Assembly (NCBI RefSeq): GCF_002119665.1
Contig: NZ_CP021111.1
Coordinates: forward strand, 2,666,001-2,730,000
Length of the DNA: 64,000 nucleotides
Origin: Bordetella genomosp. 13
GTDB taxonomy: Bacteria; Pseudomonadota; Gammaproteobacteria; Burkholderiales; Burkholderiaceae_B
Reading direction: 5' to 3'
Shown here: positions 55,324-63,974 of the stretch, piece by piece
How positions within the stretch are numbered: position 1 is the first letter of the stretch
Layout of the letters: each line of letters begins with the position of its first letter
Translations under genes and position numbers: made by a program
Notes under the pieces: generated by a model
Told to the model about the DNA's origin: nothing
What the model saw: only the letters and a program-made list of their open reading frames with translations
The model's database searches: none

Positions 55324-55568
55324 CAAAGGCTGTGCCAACTTAGCCGGGACACCCTGCGGCTGGGCGAATGCTTGGACAGTCGAGCGTCGACACAGAGGCC
55401 GTTGGCTCTCGAGAGGCATGCGTGAACGCGTTGGGCCGCGCGCGTGAATATCCCCAGGCACGAGCCCGGCACCAGCAACGCCCACGACGCCGCACCATCG
55501 CGACGCAGCGCACCACAATGACGCGCCGCATGTCTGCCGCGAGACCTACCGGTTCGGAATAAGAAAAA

Positions 55569-55589
55569 GCCGGCGCGAGCCGCGCCGGC
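55569..55589 (-). terminator. Rho-independent terminator of the LivHMGF-type operon
   Basis: GCCGGCGCG (55569-55577) and CGCGCCGGC (55581-55589) form a perfect 9-bp stem around AGC. Read on the minus strand it is followed by TTTTTC. It lies 51 bp after the stop of the fused LivMGF gene and in its direction. Confidence 0.85.
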
Positions 55590-55639
55590 CTGTCGCGCCG
55601 TGCCGATCCGGCACGCGCCCTGTGCCGCCGCATGACGGC

Positions 55640-58156
55640 CTACCCGTGGCCGCCCAGATACGCCTCGGCCAGGCTCTCGTCCGCCGAGATCTCGGCGGCC
55701 GTGCCCTCGGCCACCACGCGGCCGTTCTCCAGCACGTAGGCACGGTCGGCCAGGGCCAGGGCCAATCCCGCCATCTGGTCGACCAGCAGAATGGTCATCT
55801 GCTCCTCGCGCAGCGTGTCCAGCGACGCGAACAACTCGGCGATGATCTTCGGCGCCAGGCCCAGCGAGGGCTCGTCCAGCAGGAGCACGCGAGGCAGCGC
55901 CATCAGGCCGCGCGCCACGGCCAGCATCTGCTGCTCGCCGCCCGACAACAGGCCGGCTCGCTGATGCTGCCGCTCGCGCAGGCGCGGGAAGCGGCGCAGC
56001 ATGTCCTGCACACGGTCTTCCCGTCCCTGCGGATGCAGAAAGCCGCCCAGGCGGATGTTGTCCAGCACGGACAGCTCGGGGAACACCTGGCGCCCCTCGG
56101 GCACCAGCACCAGGCCCAGGCCCACCACTTCCTCGGCGGGGCGACGCTCCAGCGCATGGCCGTCCATGTGCATGCCGCCCGACAGGCTGGGGTGCAGGCC
56201 CGCCAGGCAGCGCATCAGCGTGGACTTGCCTGCGCCGTTGGCGCCGAGCAGGGCCACCATCTCGCCGCTGCGCACGCGCAGGCTGACGCCATGCAGTACC
56301 GGGTCCGCGCCATAGCCCGCCACCAGGTCGGCCACGGCCAGCAGCTCGGGCGCGGGCATGGTCGACGCCGCCCGCGGCACGCGCGGCGCCACGGCCATGG
56401 ACTCTCCCAGATAGGCCTGCCGCACCGCCGGATCGCGCTGCACCTGCTGCGGATCGCCCCAGGCAAGCTTGCGGCCCGCGTCCAGCACCAGGATGTGATT
56501 CGAGATGCCCATGACCAGCGCCATGTCGTGCTCGACCAGCGCCACCCCCACGCCGGCCGCGCTGATGCGCGCCAGCAGGGCCGCCAAGGCTTCCTTGTCC
56601 TCTCGCGACAGGCCGGCCGCGGGCTCGTCCAGCAACAGCACGTCCGGGTCCGTTGCCAGGGCGCGCGCGATCTCGACCAGGCGGCGATCCACGTGGGCCA
56701 GGCCCGCGGCCGATTCCGACGGGTCGCCGCGATAGCCGCAGAACGCCAGCAGCGCACGCGCCCGGGCGCGCGATGCGGGGTCGGCATGGTCGCCCGCGCC
56801 GAACAGTCCGCCCAGCCGTCCGCGCCCCATGGCCAGCACCACGTTGTCTTCCACGCTCAGGCTGCCGAACAGCTGCGAGGTCTGGTAGGTGCGTGCCACC
56901 CCGCAGCGGGCGATGCGGAATGCCGGCAGCCCGGCCAGCGGCACCGTGCGGCCCTGTGCGACCAGTTCGAATCCACCCGCGGTGGGACGATAGAAGCCGC
57001 TGAGCATGTTGAGCGCGGTGGTCTTGCCGGCGCCATTGGGGCCGATCAGGCTGGTGACCGCGCCGCTGGCCACCTGCACGTCGAGATCGGCCACGGCGCG
57101 CACGCCGCCGAACGTCATGCCCAGCCCATTGGCCCGCAGTTGCGCGCGAGGCCGATCGGACAGCACCGCGCCGGCATCGAGATCGGCATCGGGATCGGCA
57201 TCGGGCGAGGGCCCGGATGCCGGCGTCGCGCGGCGCCGGCCCAGCACCTGGCGGGCCAGCCCCGCGGCGCCTTCAGGCGCCACCCACAGCACCACCAGCA
57301 GCAGCGCGCCGAACAGCAGCAGGCGATAGGCTTCCAGCGAGGCCAGCAGTTCGGGCAAGGCGCCCACCACCACTGCGCCCACGATGGGACCTGCCACCGA
57401 ACCCGCGCCGCCCAGCACGACCACCAGCACGAACAGGATGGACTGCATGAAGCTGAAGGTTTCGGGAGTGACGAAGCCCGACAGCGGCGCGAACAGTCCC
57501 CCCGCCAGGCCGGCCGCCGCGGCCGACAGCGTGAACGCCACGGTCTTCATCACCAGCGGATTCAGGCCCACCGAGGCGGCGGCCGTCTCGCTGTCCTTCA
57601 CGGCGCGCATCGCCGCGCCCCAGGCGCCGACCGACAGGCGGGCATAGGCCAGCACCAGCGCCGCGGCCACCACAATGGCCAGCACGGCGATGGTCTGCTC
57701 GGGCCCCCAGCCCGCCCACAGCACCGGGGCGGTCAGCCCCATGATGCCGCTCTGCCCGCCGGTCAGGTCGCGCAGTTCCACCGCGGCATGCTGCACGATG
57801 AAGCTGAAGGCGATGGTGATCATCGCCAGATAAGGCCCCTTCACGCGCAGCGCGGGCAGGACCAGCAGCGTGCCCAGCGCGGCCGCCAGCAGCGTGCCGG
57901 CCGCCCAGGCCGGCCAGAAACTCCAGCCCGCCTTGGTGGTGAGGATGGCCACGGTGTAGGCGCCCACGGCATAGAAGCCCACGTGCCCGAACGAGACCTG
58001 GCCGGTCAGTCCCAGCAGCACGTTGAGCCCGATGCCCACAATCGCGATCAGGGCGATGTTGGCCAGAACGAAGACGTAATAGCTGTTCAGCGTCAGCGCC
58101 AGCGCGATGCCCAGCGCGGCCGCGACGAATGTGATGCCCAGCAGTCGACGGTTCAT
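55640..58156 (-). CDS. Fused Liv-type ABC protein: LivM permease + LivG ATPase + LivF ATPase
   Basis: A single 838-residue frame without internal stop. Residues 1-310 are a LivM permease (LNVLLGLTGQVSFGHVGFYA). A short Asp/Ala/Pro linker (PDADPDADLDAG) follows. Residues about 345-590 are a LivG ATPase (GPNGAGKTT, VLLLDEPAAGLS), and about 600-838 a LivF ATPase (GANGAGKST, LLSGGEQQML, VLLLDEPSLGLAP). The ATG overlaps the LivH-type stop (ATGA). LivM-LivG fusions are known, but carrying all three parts in one chain is less common. It forms the transporter with the LivH-type gene and the upstream binding protein. Confidence 0.92.
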   Translation of the reverse strand: MNRRLLGITFVAAALGIALALTLNSYYVFVLANIALIAIVGIGLNVLLGLTGQVSFGHVGFYAVGAYTVAILTTKAGWSFWPAWAAGTLLAAALGTLLVLPALRVKGPYLAMITIAFSFIVQHAAVELRDLTGGQSGIMGLTAPVLWAGWGPEQTIAVLAIVVAAALVLAYARLSVGAWGAAMRAVKDSETAAASVGLNPLVMKTVAFTLSAAAAGLAGGLFAPLSGFVTPETFSFMQSILFVLVVVLGGAGSVAGPIVGAVVVGALPELLASLEAYRLLLFGALLLVVLWVAPEGAAGLARQVLGRRRATPASGPSPDADPDADLDAGAVLSDRPRAQLRANGLGMTFGGVRAVADLDVQVASGAVTSLIGPNGAGKTTALNMLSGFYRPTAGGFELVAQGRTVPLAGLPAFRIARCGVARTYQTSQLFGSLSVEDNVVLAMGRGRLGGLFGAGDHADPASRARARALLAFCGYRGDPSESAAGLAHVDRRLVEIARALATDPDVLLLDEPAAGLSREDKEALAALLARISAAGVGVALVEHDMALVMGISNHILVLDAGRKLAWGDPQQVQRDPAVRQAYLGESMAVAPRVPRAASTMPAPELLAVADLVAGYGADPVLHGVSLRVRSGEMVALLGANGAGKSTLMRCLAGLHPSLSGGMHMDGHALERRPAEEVVGLGLVLVPEGRQVFPELSVLDNIRLGGFLHPQGREDRVQDMLRRFPRLRERQHQRAGLLSGGEQQMLAVARGLMALPRVLLLDEPSLGLAPKIIAELFASLDTLREEQMTILLVDQMAGLALALADRAYVLENGRVVAEGTAAEISADESLAEAYLGGHG
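57181..57204. repeat. 12-bp tandem duplication in the fusion linker
   Basis: GATCGGCATCGG occurs twice in tandem. It encodes the Asp/Ala/Pro linker between the LivM and LivG parts of the fused transporter protein, so linker length may vary between strains. Confidence 0.7.
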
Positions 58157-59031
58157 ACCTTCTTGACCTCCGCGCGCCCGAACAGGCCGTTCGGCTTGCA
58201 AGCCAGCACGGCGATCACCAGCGAGAAGGTGATGATCTGCGTATAGCTCGATCCCAGCGTGACGGTCACCAGCCCCTCGGCCACGCCGAACAGCAGGCCG
58301 GCCAGCATCACGCCCCAGGCGCTGCCGATGCCGCCGAGGATGGCGACGGCGAAGGCCTTCAGGCCGAACAGCGTTCCCATGTCGGCGTTCACGTTGAACA
58401 GCGGCGCGATGAGTATGCCGGCCACGCCGGCCAGGAGCGTAGATACCGCGAAGGCCGCGGCGATGGCGCGCTTGATGGGAATGCCCATCAGGCGCGCCGC
58501 ATCGCGGTTCTGCACCACGGCCAGCAGCGCGATCCCCCAGCGGGTGCGGCGCGCGACCAGGTGCAGCGCGGCCGCCAGCGCCAGGCCCAGCACCGGGATC
58601 AGCAACTGCAGCGGATAGATGCCCAGCCCCAGGCCCGCCACCTCGACCGGCGCGCTGGCCAGCGGCGACGGCAGGCTGCGGGGCTCTTTGCCGAACGTAT
58701 GCATGACCACGTTGTCCAGCACGATGCCCAGCGCCACGGTGGACATCAGCCAGGCGTTGGAATCGCGGCTGGCGAACGGCCGCACGGCGGCGAACTCGAC
58801 CACCACCCCATACGCGGCGCACAGCAGCAAGGCCAGCAGGATGGCCAGCGGCATCGGCCAGCCCAGCGTCTGCGCGAAGGTGAAGCACAGCACCGCGCCC
58901 AGCATCATGGAACTGCCCTGCGCGAAGTTGACGGTTCCCGATACCGAATAGGTGATGTGGAATCCCAGCGCCATGAGACCGTACATGCTGCCCAGTCCCA
59001 GCCCGCTGATCAGTGCGGCCAGCAATTGCAT
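58153..59031 (-). CDS. Branched-chain amino acid-type ABC permease, LivH family (second system)
   Basis: A 292-residue membrane protein of the LivH family, with GSMYGLMALGFHITYSVSG and NFAQGSSMMLGA near the N-terminus and GVAEGLVTVTLGSSYTQI near the C-terminus. It lies between the binding-protein gene (17 bp upstream) and the fused LivMGF gene, with which it overlaps by 4 bp. It differs clearly from the LivH-type protein of the first system at 12.0 kb. Confidence 0.92.
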   Translation of the reverse strand: MQLLAALISGLGLGSMYGLMALGFHITYSVSGTVNFAQGSSMMLGAVLCFTFAQTLGWPMPLAILLALLLCAAYGVVVEFAAVRPFASRDSNAWLMSTVALGIVLDNVVMHTFGKEPRSLPSPLASAPVEVAGLGLGIYPLQLLIPVLGLALAAALHLVARRTRWGIALLAVVQNRDAARLMGIPIKRAIAAAFAVSTLLAGVAGILIAPLFNVNADMGTLFGLKAFAVAILGGIGSAWGVMLAGLLFGVAEGLVTVTLGSSYTQIITFSLVIAVLACKPNGLFGRAEVKKV

Positions 59032-59048
59032 CGGCGAAATCCCCTGCC

Positions 59049-60245
59049 TTATTGCGCCATGCCCACGGGCAGGATGCGGTTGTCGATGAACTGCGCCCAC
59101 ACGTAGTCGCTGGAATTCAGGGCATCGTGCACCTCGGGCGTGAACGGCTGCTTGTAGGTCTTGATGAGGCCCTCGTAGCTGTCGATCTTGTAGTAGCCCT
59201 GGCGGATCGCGTCGCCGTCGGTCGAGCCGGCGCGCGCGATGGCAAGCGCGGTCAGCTGCATGGCGTCGTAGGCGTTGGCCACGCCGACGGCCGGGGTGAT
59301 GTTCTCGGGTCCCTTCACGTCCGGATACCTGGCCTTCAGCGCGGCGACCACCTTCTCGCCCACCGGCGACTGCTTGCCGAAGAAGCTGTAGGTCTGCACG
59401 AAGTGCACGTCCTTGGCGCCCGGGCCGGCCAGCTCGGTGAAGCGCCCGCCCGCCGGCCCCCAGTGCGACACCACCGGCACCTTCCAGCCCATGCGTTCCA
59501 GCGACTTGACGACCTGCGCCGAGGGACCGACGTTGCCCACCATGAACAGCGTGTCGGCGCCGGCGGCCTTCAGGCGGCTGAGCTGCGGCACGACGTCGAC
59601 GTCGTTACCCTCGAACTTCTCGCTGCCCACGGGCTTCATGCCCTTGGCGGTCAGGGCCGCCACGATGCCTTTCTCGTTGGATTCGCCCCACGGGTTGTTG
59701 ACCATGATCAGGCCGAACTTGCTGGTCTTGAAGGTCTTCTGCGCGTACTCGACCATGCCCTGGTCGACGATCTCGTCGACCGCCGAGACGCGGAACACAT
59801 AGTTGGGCTTGGCGCCGTTCTTGGTGATGGGCGTGCCAGCGGCCCACGGCCCCATGAAAGGCATCTTGGCCTGGTTCACCAGCGGCACGATCGCCATCGA
59901 CACGGGAGTGTCGAGGCCGCCGAAGATCACGGCCACCTTTTCCTTGTAGATGAGTTCGCGCGCGGCCACCACGCCCTTGGCGGGGTTGGCCTCGTCGTCG
60001 CGCCGCACCAGCTCGAGCTTGCGGCCGTCCAGCAGGCCGCCCTTGGCATTGATCTCGTCGATGGCGACCTGCATGCCGCGCGTGATGGCTTCGCCGGCCA
60101 ATGCCGACTGGCCGGAGAGGGCGGTGATCAGGCCGATCTTGATGGGTTCGGCGGCCAGGGCGCCGGACGCGTAGCTCGTGCCCAGCACGGCGAGCGCGGA
60201 GGCCAGCGCGGCCGAGATGAAGGTGCGGCGGGTGAAGCAGGACAT
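59049..60245 (-). CDS. Periplasmic ABC substrate-binding protein (Liv type, second system)
   Basis: A 398-residue type 1 binding protein. The signal has a twin-arginine-like start (FTRRTFISAALASALAVLG) and ends near SGALA. The mature part begins EPIKIGLITALSGQSALAGEA. GGGGAG precedes the ATG at 60245. It is the first gene of the second Liv operon and is divergent from the NTF2-like, deacetylase and amidase genes across an AT-rich control region. The ligand is unknown; the divergent genes point to a ureide- or amide-like compound. Confidence 0.92.
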   Translation of the reverse strand: MSCFTRRTFISAALASALAVLGTSYASGALAAEPIKIGLITALSGQSALAGEAITRGMQVAIDEINAKGGLLDGRKLELVRRDDEANPAKGVVAARELIYKEKVAVIFGGLDTPVSMAIVPLVNQAKMPFMGPWAAGTPITKNGAKPNYVFRVSAVDEIVDQGMVEYAQKTFKTSKFGLIMVNNPWGESNEKGIVAALTAKGMKPVGSEKFEGNDVDVVPQLSRLKAAGADTLFMVGNVGPSAQVVKSLERMGWKVPVVSHWGPAGGRFTELAGPGAKDVHFVQTYSFFGKQSPVGEKVVAALKARYPDVKGPENITPAVGVANAYDAMQLTALAIARAGSTDGDAIRQGYYKIDSYEGLIKTYKQPFTPEVHDALNSSDYVWAQFIDNRILPVGMAQ

Positions 60246-60391
60246 GGAACTCTCCCCAAGGATTTGCGGTGTAAGGATGGCGGCCGCGCCGCCGGGCAGC
60301 ACAGCTATCCAAGCAATCCGCATGCCATGTTTGCGCCGCAGGCTCCGCGACACATCGGTTCTTGTTTTTTTGCGCTCAATCAATCACTATT

Positions 60392-60429
60392 AATTTCCGA
60401 CAAAAATTCATTTTTTTGTCGTCGAAATT
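60392..60429. promoter_or_regulatory. Long AT-rich palindrome in the divergent control region
   Basis: CGACAAAAA (60398-60406) and TTTTTGTCG (60413-60421) are perfect inverted arms around a 6-base loop. AATTTC (60392-60397) and GAAATT (60424-60429) extend the symmetry. It lies between the second Liv operon and the NTF2/deacetylase/amidase genes, in a strikingly AT-rich patch of a GC-rich region. It is a good candidate for the site of the GntR-type protein encoded at 63.2 kb. Confidence 0.6.
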
Positions 60430-60517
60430 TTTCCTGCCGCGGCGCGGCGCGAGCGTGTGAACGGCACCGCGCGCCACGGCGCAATGCACCATAACGAAGC
60501 AATTCATGGGGAAAAAC

Positions 60518-60973
60518 ATGCGCGATGCACCAACATCGGGATCCATGTCCGGCACCGAAACGATGCGCGACGCGGCGGCCGCGGCGCGCGACATCGTCGA
60601 CACCTATCTCACCGTCCTGATGAAACCCGACCCCGAAGGCGCGAAGCGCTACGTCGCGGCCGACCTGCGCATCCGCTTCACCGGCGGACGCGCCATGTCC
60701 GAACCGGCGGAGTGCACCGTCTTCAACCAGTCGCGCTATCGCTGGGTGAAGAAGCGCTTCGAGTCGACCGACGTGGTGGCGGGCGCCACGGCGCGGCACG
60801 CCGTGGTGTACAACCGCGGCACGCTGTATGGAGAGTGGCTGGACGGCACGCCGTTCGAAGGCAACCGCTACGTCGATCGCTATGTGCTGCGCGACGGCCT
60901 GATCACCGAGATGGACGTCTGGAACGACAGCGCCGAATGGATGCTGGTGCGCGCCGGGCTGGCGCAACCATGA
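60518..60973 (+). CDS. NTF2/SnoaL-like protein
   Basis: A 151-residue protein of the cone-shaped NTF2/SnoaL-like fold (helix ARDIVDTYLTVLMK, then strands ADLRIRFTGG, HAVVYNRGTLYGEWLDG, YVLRDGLITEMDVWNDS). Such proteins are isomerases, hydrolases or binding partners, so the reaction is open. ATG 60518 is preferred because GGGGA lies 5 bp before it; an in-frame ATG at 60506 adds four residues. Its stop overlaps the ATG of the deacetylase gene (ATGA at 60970). Confidence 0.8.
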   Translation: MRDAPTSGSMSGTETMRDAAAAARDIVDTYLTVLMKPDPEGAKRYVAADLRIRFTGGRAMSEPAECTVFNQSRYRWVKKRFESTDVVAGATARHAVVYNRGTLYGEWLDGTPFEGNRYVDRYVLRDGLITEMDVWNDSAEWMLVRAGLAQP

Positions 60974-61863
60974 GCCCGCGCCCCCTCGCTACGCACGACC
61001 GCTTCGACTACAGCCCCATCACGCGCCGGCCGCACTACGCCTGGCCACGGGACTGCAAGCTGGCGGTGTACCTGGGCTTCAACATCGAGCACTTCGCCTG
61101 GGGCGACGGCCTGGGAGCCAAACTGGGCGCCAGCTTCGGCGAGCCCGACGTGCTGAACTACAGCTGGCGCGAGTACGGCAACCGGGTCGGCGCGTGGCGC
61201 TGCCTGGAACTGTTCGACGCGCTGGACATGCCGGCGGGCATCATCGCGAACACGGCCATCCTGGACCACTGCCCCGAACTGATCGAGGCCTGCGTGGCGC
61301 GCGGCGACGAATTGATCGGCCATGGCCACACCAACGCCGAACACCATGGCCGCTACGACGAGGCGCAGGAGCGCGAACTTTTACTGCACTGCCATCAGCG
61401 CCTGTCCCAGGCCGGCGACGCGCCTGTGCAGGGCTGGCTGTCACCCTGGATCGCCGAGTCGCCGCTCACCACCGACCTGCTGGCCGAGACGGGTTACGGC
61501 TACACGCTGAACTGGTGCCACGACGACCAGCCCGTCCGCATGCGCACGCGCCAGGGCACGCTGTGGTCCCTGCCCTATCCGCAAGAGGTCAACGACATCC
61601 CGATGATCGTGGCGCGCCAGATGGACGGCAAGGATTTCGCGCAGCTCATCATCGACAACTTCGACGAGATGCTGGTGCAGGCGCAGCGCCAGCCGCTGGT
61701 GATGGGCATCGCGCTGCATCCCTATCTGGTCGGGCAGCCCTATCGGCTGCGCCACCTGCGCCGCGCGCTGGCCCACATCGCGGCGCACCGCGCGCCGGGC
61801 CAGGTCTGGATCACCACGCCGGGCGAAATCCACCGCCACGTCGACACCCTGTTTCCGCTGTAA
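60970..61863 (+). CDS. Polysaccharide deacetylase family protein (PuuE-like)
   Basis: A 297-residue protein of the NodB-homology family. YLGFNIEHFAWG, the motif ELIGHGHTNAEHH and IALHPYLVGQPYRLRHL match the group that includes PuuE allantoinase and related cytosolic amidohydrolases rather than cell-wall deacetylases. There is no signal peptide, in agreement with a catabolic role. It is coupled to the NTF2-like gene, and an amidase gene follows 12 bp later, so a ring-opening or deacylation step followed by amide hydrolysis is plausible. Confidence 0.88.
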   Translation: MSPRPLATHDRFDYSPITRRPHYAWPRDCKLAVYLGFNIEHFAWGDGLGAKLGASFGEPDVLNYSWREYGNRVGAWRCLELFDALDMPAGIIANTAILDHCPELIEACVARGDELIGHGHTNAEHHGRYDEAQERELLLHCHQRLSQAGDAPVQGWLSPWIAESPLTTDLLAETGYGYTLNWCHDDQPVRMRTRQGTLWSLPYPQEVNDIPMIVARQMDGKDFAQLIIDNFDEMLVQAQRQPLVMGIALHPYLVGQPYRLRHLRRALAHIAAHRAPGQVWITTPGEIHRHVDTLFPL

Positions 61864-61875
61864 AGGACTCGCTTC

Positions 61876-63126
61876 ATGCCTTCCCCGACTCCACTGCCGT
61901 TCGAAGACACCGCCGGCGCCTGGGTGCCTCACGGCCGCTTCCTGATGGCGCCCAGCGCGTCCGGCCCGCTGGACGGCCTGCGCTTCGCCGCCAAAGACCT
62001 GTTCGACGTGGCGGGCCAGCCCACCGGCGCGGGCAACCCCGACTGGCTGCTGTCGCACCCGCCGGCCCAGGCGCACAGCCCCGTGGTGGCCGCGCTGCTG
62101 CAGGCCGGCGCGGCGCTGGCGGGCAAGACCATCACCGACGAACTCGCCTACAGCATCCACGGCGACAACGTCCATTACGGCGCGCCGCGCAACACGAGGG
62201 CTCCCGACCGCGTGACGGGCGGCTCGTCCAGCGGCTCGGCAGCCGCCGCGGCCGCCGGCCTGTGCGATTTCGCGCTGGGCACCGACACCGGGGGCTCGAC
62301 CCGCGTGCCCGCCAGCTACTGCGGCCTGTGGGGCCTGCGCACCACGCACGGCCGCATCCCTGCCGAAGGCCTGGTGCCGCTGTCGCCCATGTTCGATACC
62401 GTGACCTGGCTTGCCGCGCGGGCCGACGTGTTCGCACGTGTGGCGCCGGTGCTGCTGGGAGAAGAACCGGCGCGCGCCTGGCGCGGTGCGGTCGTGCTGC
62501 AGGACGCCTGCGAACAGGCGGACGCGGTCTTCGCGCCGCTGATCGAACGCGTGGCCGCGCTGGCGCAAGAAGCATCCGGCGCGCCGGTGCCAGCCGTGCG
62601 TGCGTCCTCCACCGACCTGGAAACCTGGCGCCAGACCTACATCACCGTCTCGGCCCAGGATGCCTGGCGCACGCATGGCGCCTGGATAACCAGCGCCAGT
62701 CCGCGCTTCGCCCCGGCCATCGAGGGCCGCTGGCGCGCGGCCGCGTCGGTCGATCCGCACGCCGCCAGCCAGGCCGCGTCCGTGCACGAGGCGCTGCGCG
62801 CCGAATTGCGCGGCCTGTTGGGCGACGATCGCTACGCGATTCTGCCGTCGGCCTCCAGCGCGGCGATGCCGCGCGACGCCGACCCGGCCGTGGTGGACCA
62901 GGTGCGCACCCAGACCTTCCGCATCACCTCCCTGGCCGGGCTGGCCGGCCTGCCCCAGGTCAGCATCCCGTTCATCGGCAGCGATGGCCTGCCGTACGGC
63001 GTGTCGCTGCTGGGCCCGGCCGGCAGCGACCTGGCGCTGATCCGGCTGGCTTGCGAGCTGGGCCGGCGCGCGGGCGCGCTGGGCGCATCCGATGCCGGGA
63101 CGACCGCGCAGCCGGTGGCACAATAG
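61876..63126 (+). CDS. Amidase (amidase signature family)
   Basis: A 416-residue amidase with intact triad: Lys in FAAKDLFDVAGQ, cis-Ser in TGGSSSGSAAA, and nucleophile Ser in TDTGGSTRVPAS. The C-terminal PQVSIPFIGSDGLPYGVSLLG is a family segment. It differs from the AtzE-like amidase at 51 kb and has no AtzG-like partner. It lies between the PuuE-like gene and a GntR gene and probably hydrolyses an amide arising in that pathway. Confidence 0.92.
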   Translation: MPSPTPLPFEDTAGAWVPHGRFLMAPSASGPLDGLRFAAKDLFDVAGQPTGAGNPDWLLSHPPAQAHSPVVAALLQAGAALAGKTITDELAYSIHGDNVHYGAPRNTRAPDRVTGGSSSGSAAAAAAGLCDFALGTDTGGSTRVPASYCGLWGLRTTHGRIPAEGLVPLSPMFDTVTWLAARADVFARVAPVLLGEEPARAWRGAVVLQDACEQADAVFAPLIERVAALAQEASGAPVPAVRASSTDLETWRQTYITVSAQDAWRTHGAWITSASPRFAPAIEGRWRAAASVDPHAASQAASVHEALRAELRGLLGDDRYAILPSASSAAMPRDADPAVVDQVRTQTFRITSLAGLAGLPQVSIPFIGSDGLPYGVSLLGPAGSDLALIRLACELGRRAGALGASDAGTTAQPVAQ

Positions 63127-63161
63127 CGCACGCCCGGCCCAGCCGTACACGCAACGCGTCC

Positions 63162-63974
63162 ATGAAGAAAGCCGCCGCCCCCGTTTCCGTCACGACGTCG
63201 CGCAGCCGGCGCGGCACGGCCCCCGCGCCGCAGACCGCGCCGGCAGCTGCGCGCGGCCGGCCCAAAGTGCGTCCGGGCGCGCTGGCCAAGGGCACGGTCG
63301 ATGCCGGCGACGACGTCGAGACCCGCATCTACGAATCCGTGGTCGCCAGCGTCATGAGCCAGCGCCTGCGGCCCGGCACCAAGCTGCCCGAGGCCGCCTT
63401 GTGCGAATTGTTCGGCGTGGGGCGCTCGGTGGTGCAGAAGGCGCTGCAACGACTGGCGCACGATCACGTGGTCGAACTGCGGCCCAATCGCGGCGCCATG
63501 GTCGCCATGCCCAGCCGGGAAGAAGTCGGCCAGTTGTTCGAAGCGCGTCGCGCGCTCGAGGCGGCCATCCTGCCGCTGGTGGCGCAGCATGCCACCCGTG
63601 CCGACTTCGCTTCGCTCAGGCGCCAGCTGCGCGCGGAGCACCGCGCCATGCACGACTACGCGCAGACCGAATGGGCGGGATTGGCCAGCGCCTTCCACCA
63701 GCGGCTGGGCGAGCTGTCGCGCAATCCCATCCTGCAGCGCTACCTGAACGAGATCATCTCGCGCTGCTCGCTGGTGGTGGCGATCTTCCAGCCTCCGGGC
63801 AACGCCACCTGCGAGCACGACGAACATGCCCGCGTGGTCGAGTATCTGGAACAGGGGAAAGTGGCCCAGGCGGTAGCCGAGATGGATGCTCACCTGCGTG
63901 CGCTGGAACAGCACATCCGCCTGGTAAGCCCCGCGGCCGAGCAAAGCCTGGCGGGCATGCTCGGCCTGGAGTGA
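63162..63974 (+). CDS. GntR family transcriptional regulator, FCD subgroup
   Basis: A 270-residue regulator. A basic, Ala/Pro-rich N-terminal tail of about 50 residues precedes the winged helix (YESVVASVMSQRLRPGTKL, ALCELFGVGRSVVQKALQRLAHD) and a helical FCD domain. The ATG at 63162 is the first in frame after the amidase stop. It is the last gene of the NTF2-deacetylase-amidase series and probably controls it, and perhaps the divergent Liv operon, through the palindrome at 60.4 kb. Confidence 0.9.
   Translation: MKKAAAPVSVTTSRSRRGTAPAPQTAPAAARGRPKVRPGALAKGTVDAGDDVETRIYESVVASVMSQRLRPGTKLPEAALCELFGVGRSVVQKALQRLAHDHVVELRPNRGAMVAMPSREEVGQLFEARRALEAAILPLVAQHATRADFASLRRQLRAEHRAMHDYAQTEWAGLASAFHQRLGELSRNPILQRYLNEIISRCSLVVAIFQPPGNATCEHDEHARVVEYLEQGKVAQAVAEMDAHLRALEQHIRLVSPAAEQSLAGMLGLE

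Noticed and set aside
53334..55478. 714-codon frame upstream-extending the SsuC-like permease
   Set aside because: The extension overlaps the binding-protein gene in another frame; the permease starts at the ATG at 54173.
58157..58888. Upstream extension of the fused LivMGF frame to 1082 codons
   Set aside because: The extra part is antisense-like Arg/Gly-rich sequence overlapping the LivH-type gene; the ATG at 58156 overlaps the LivH stop and begins a normal LivM N-terminus.
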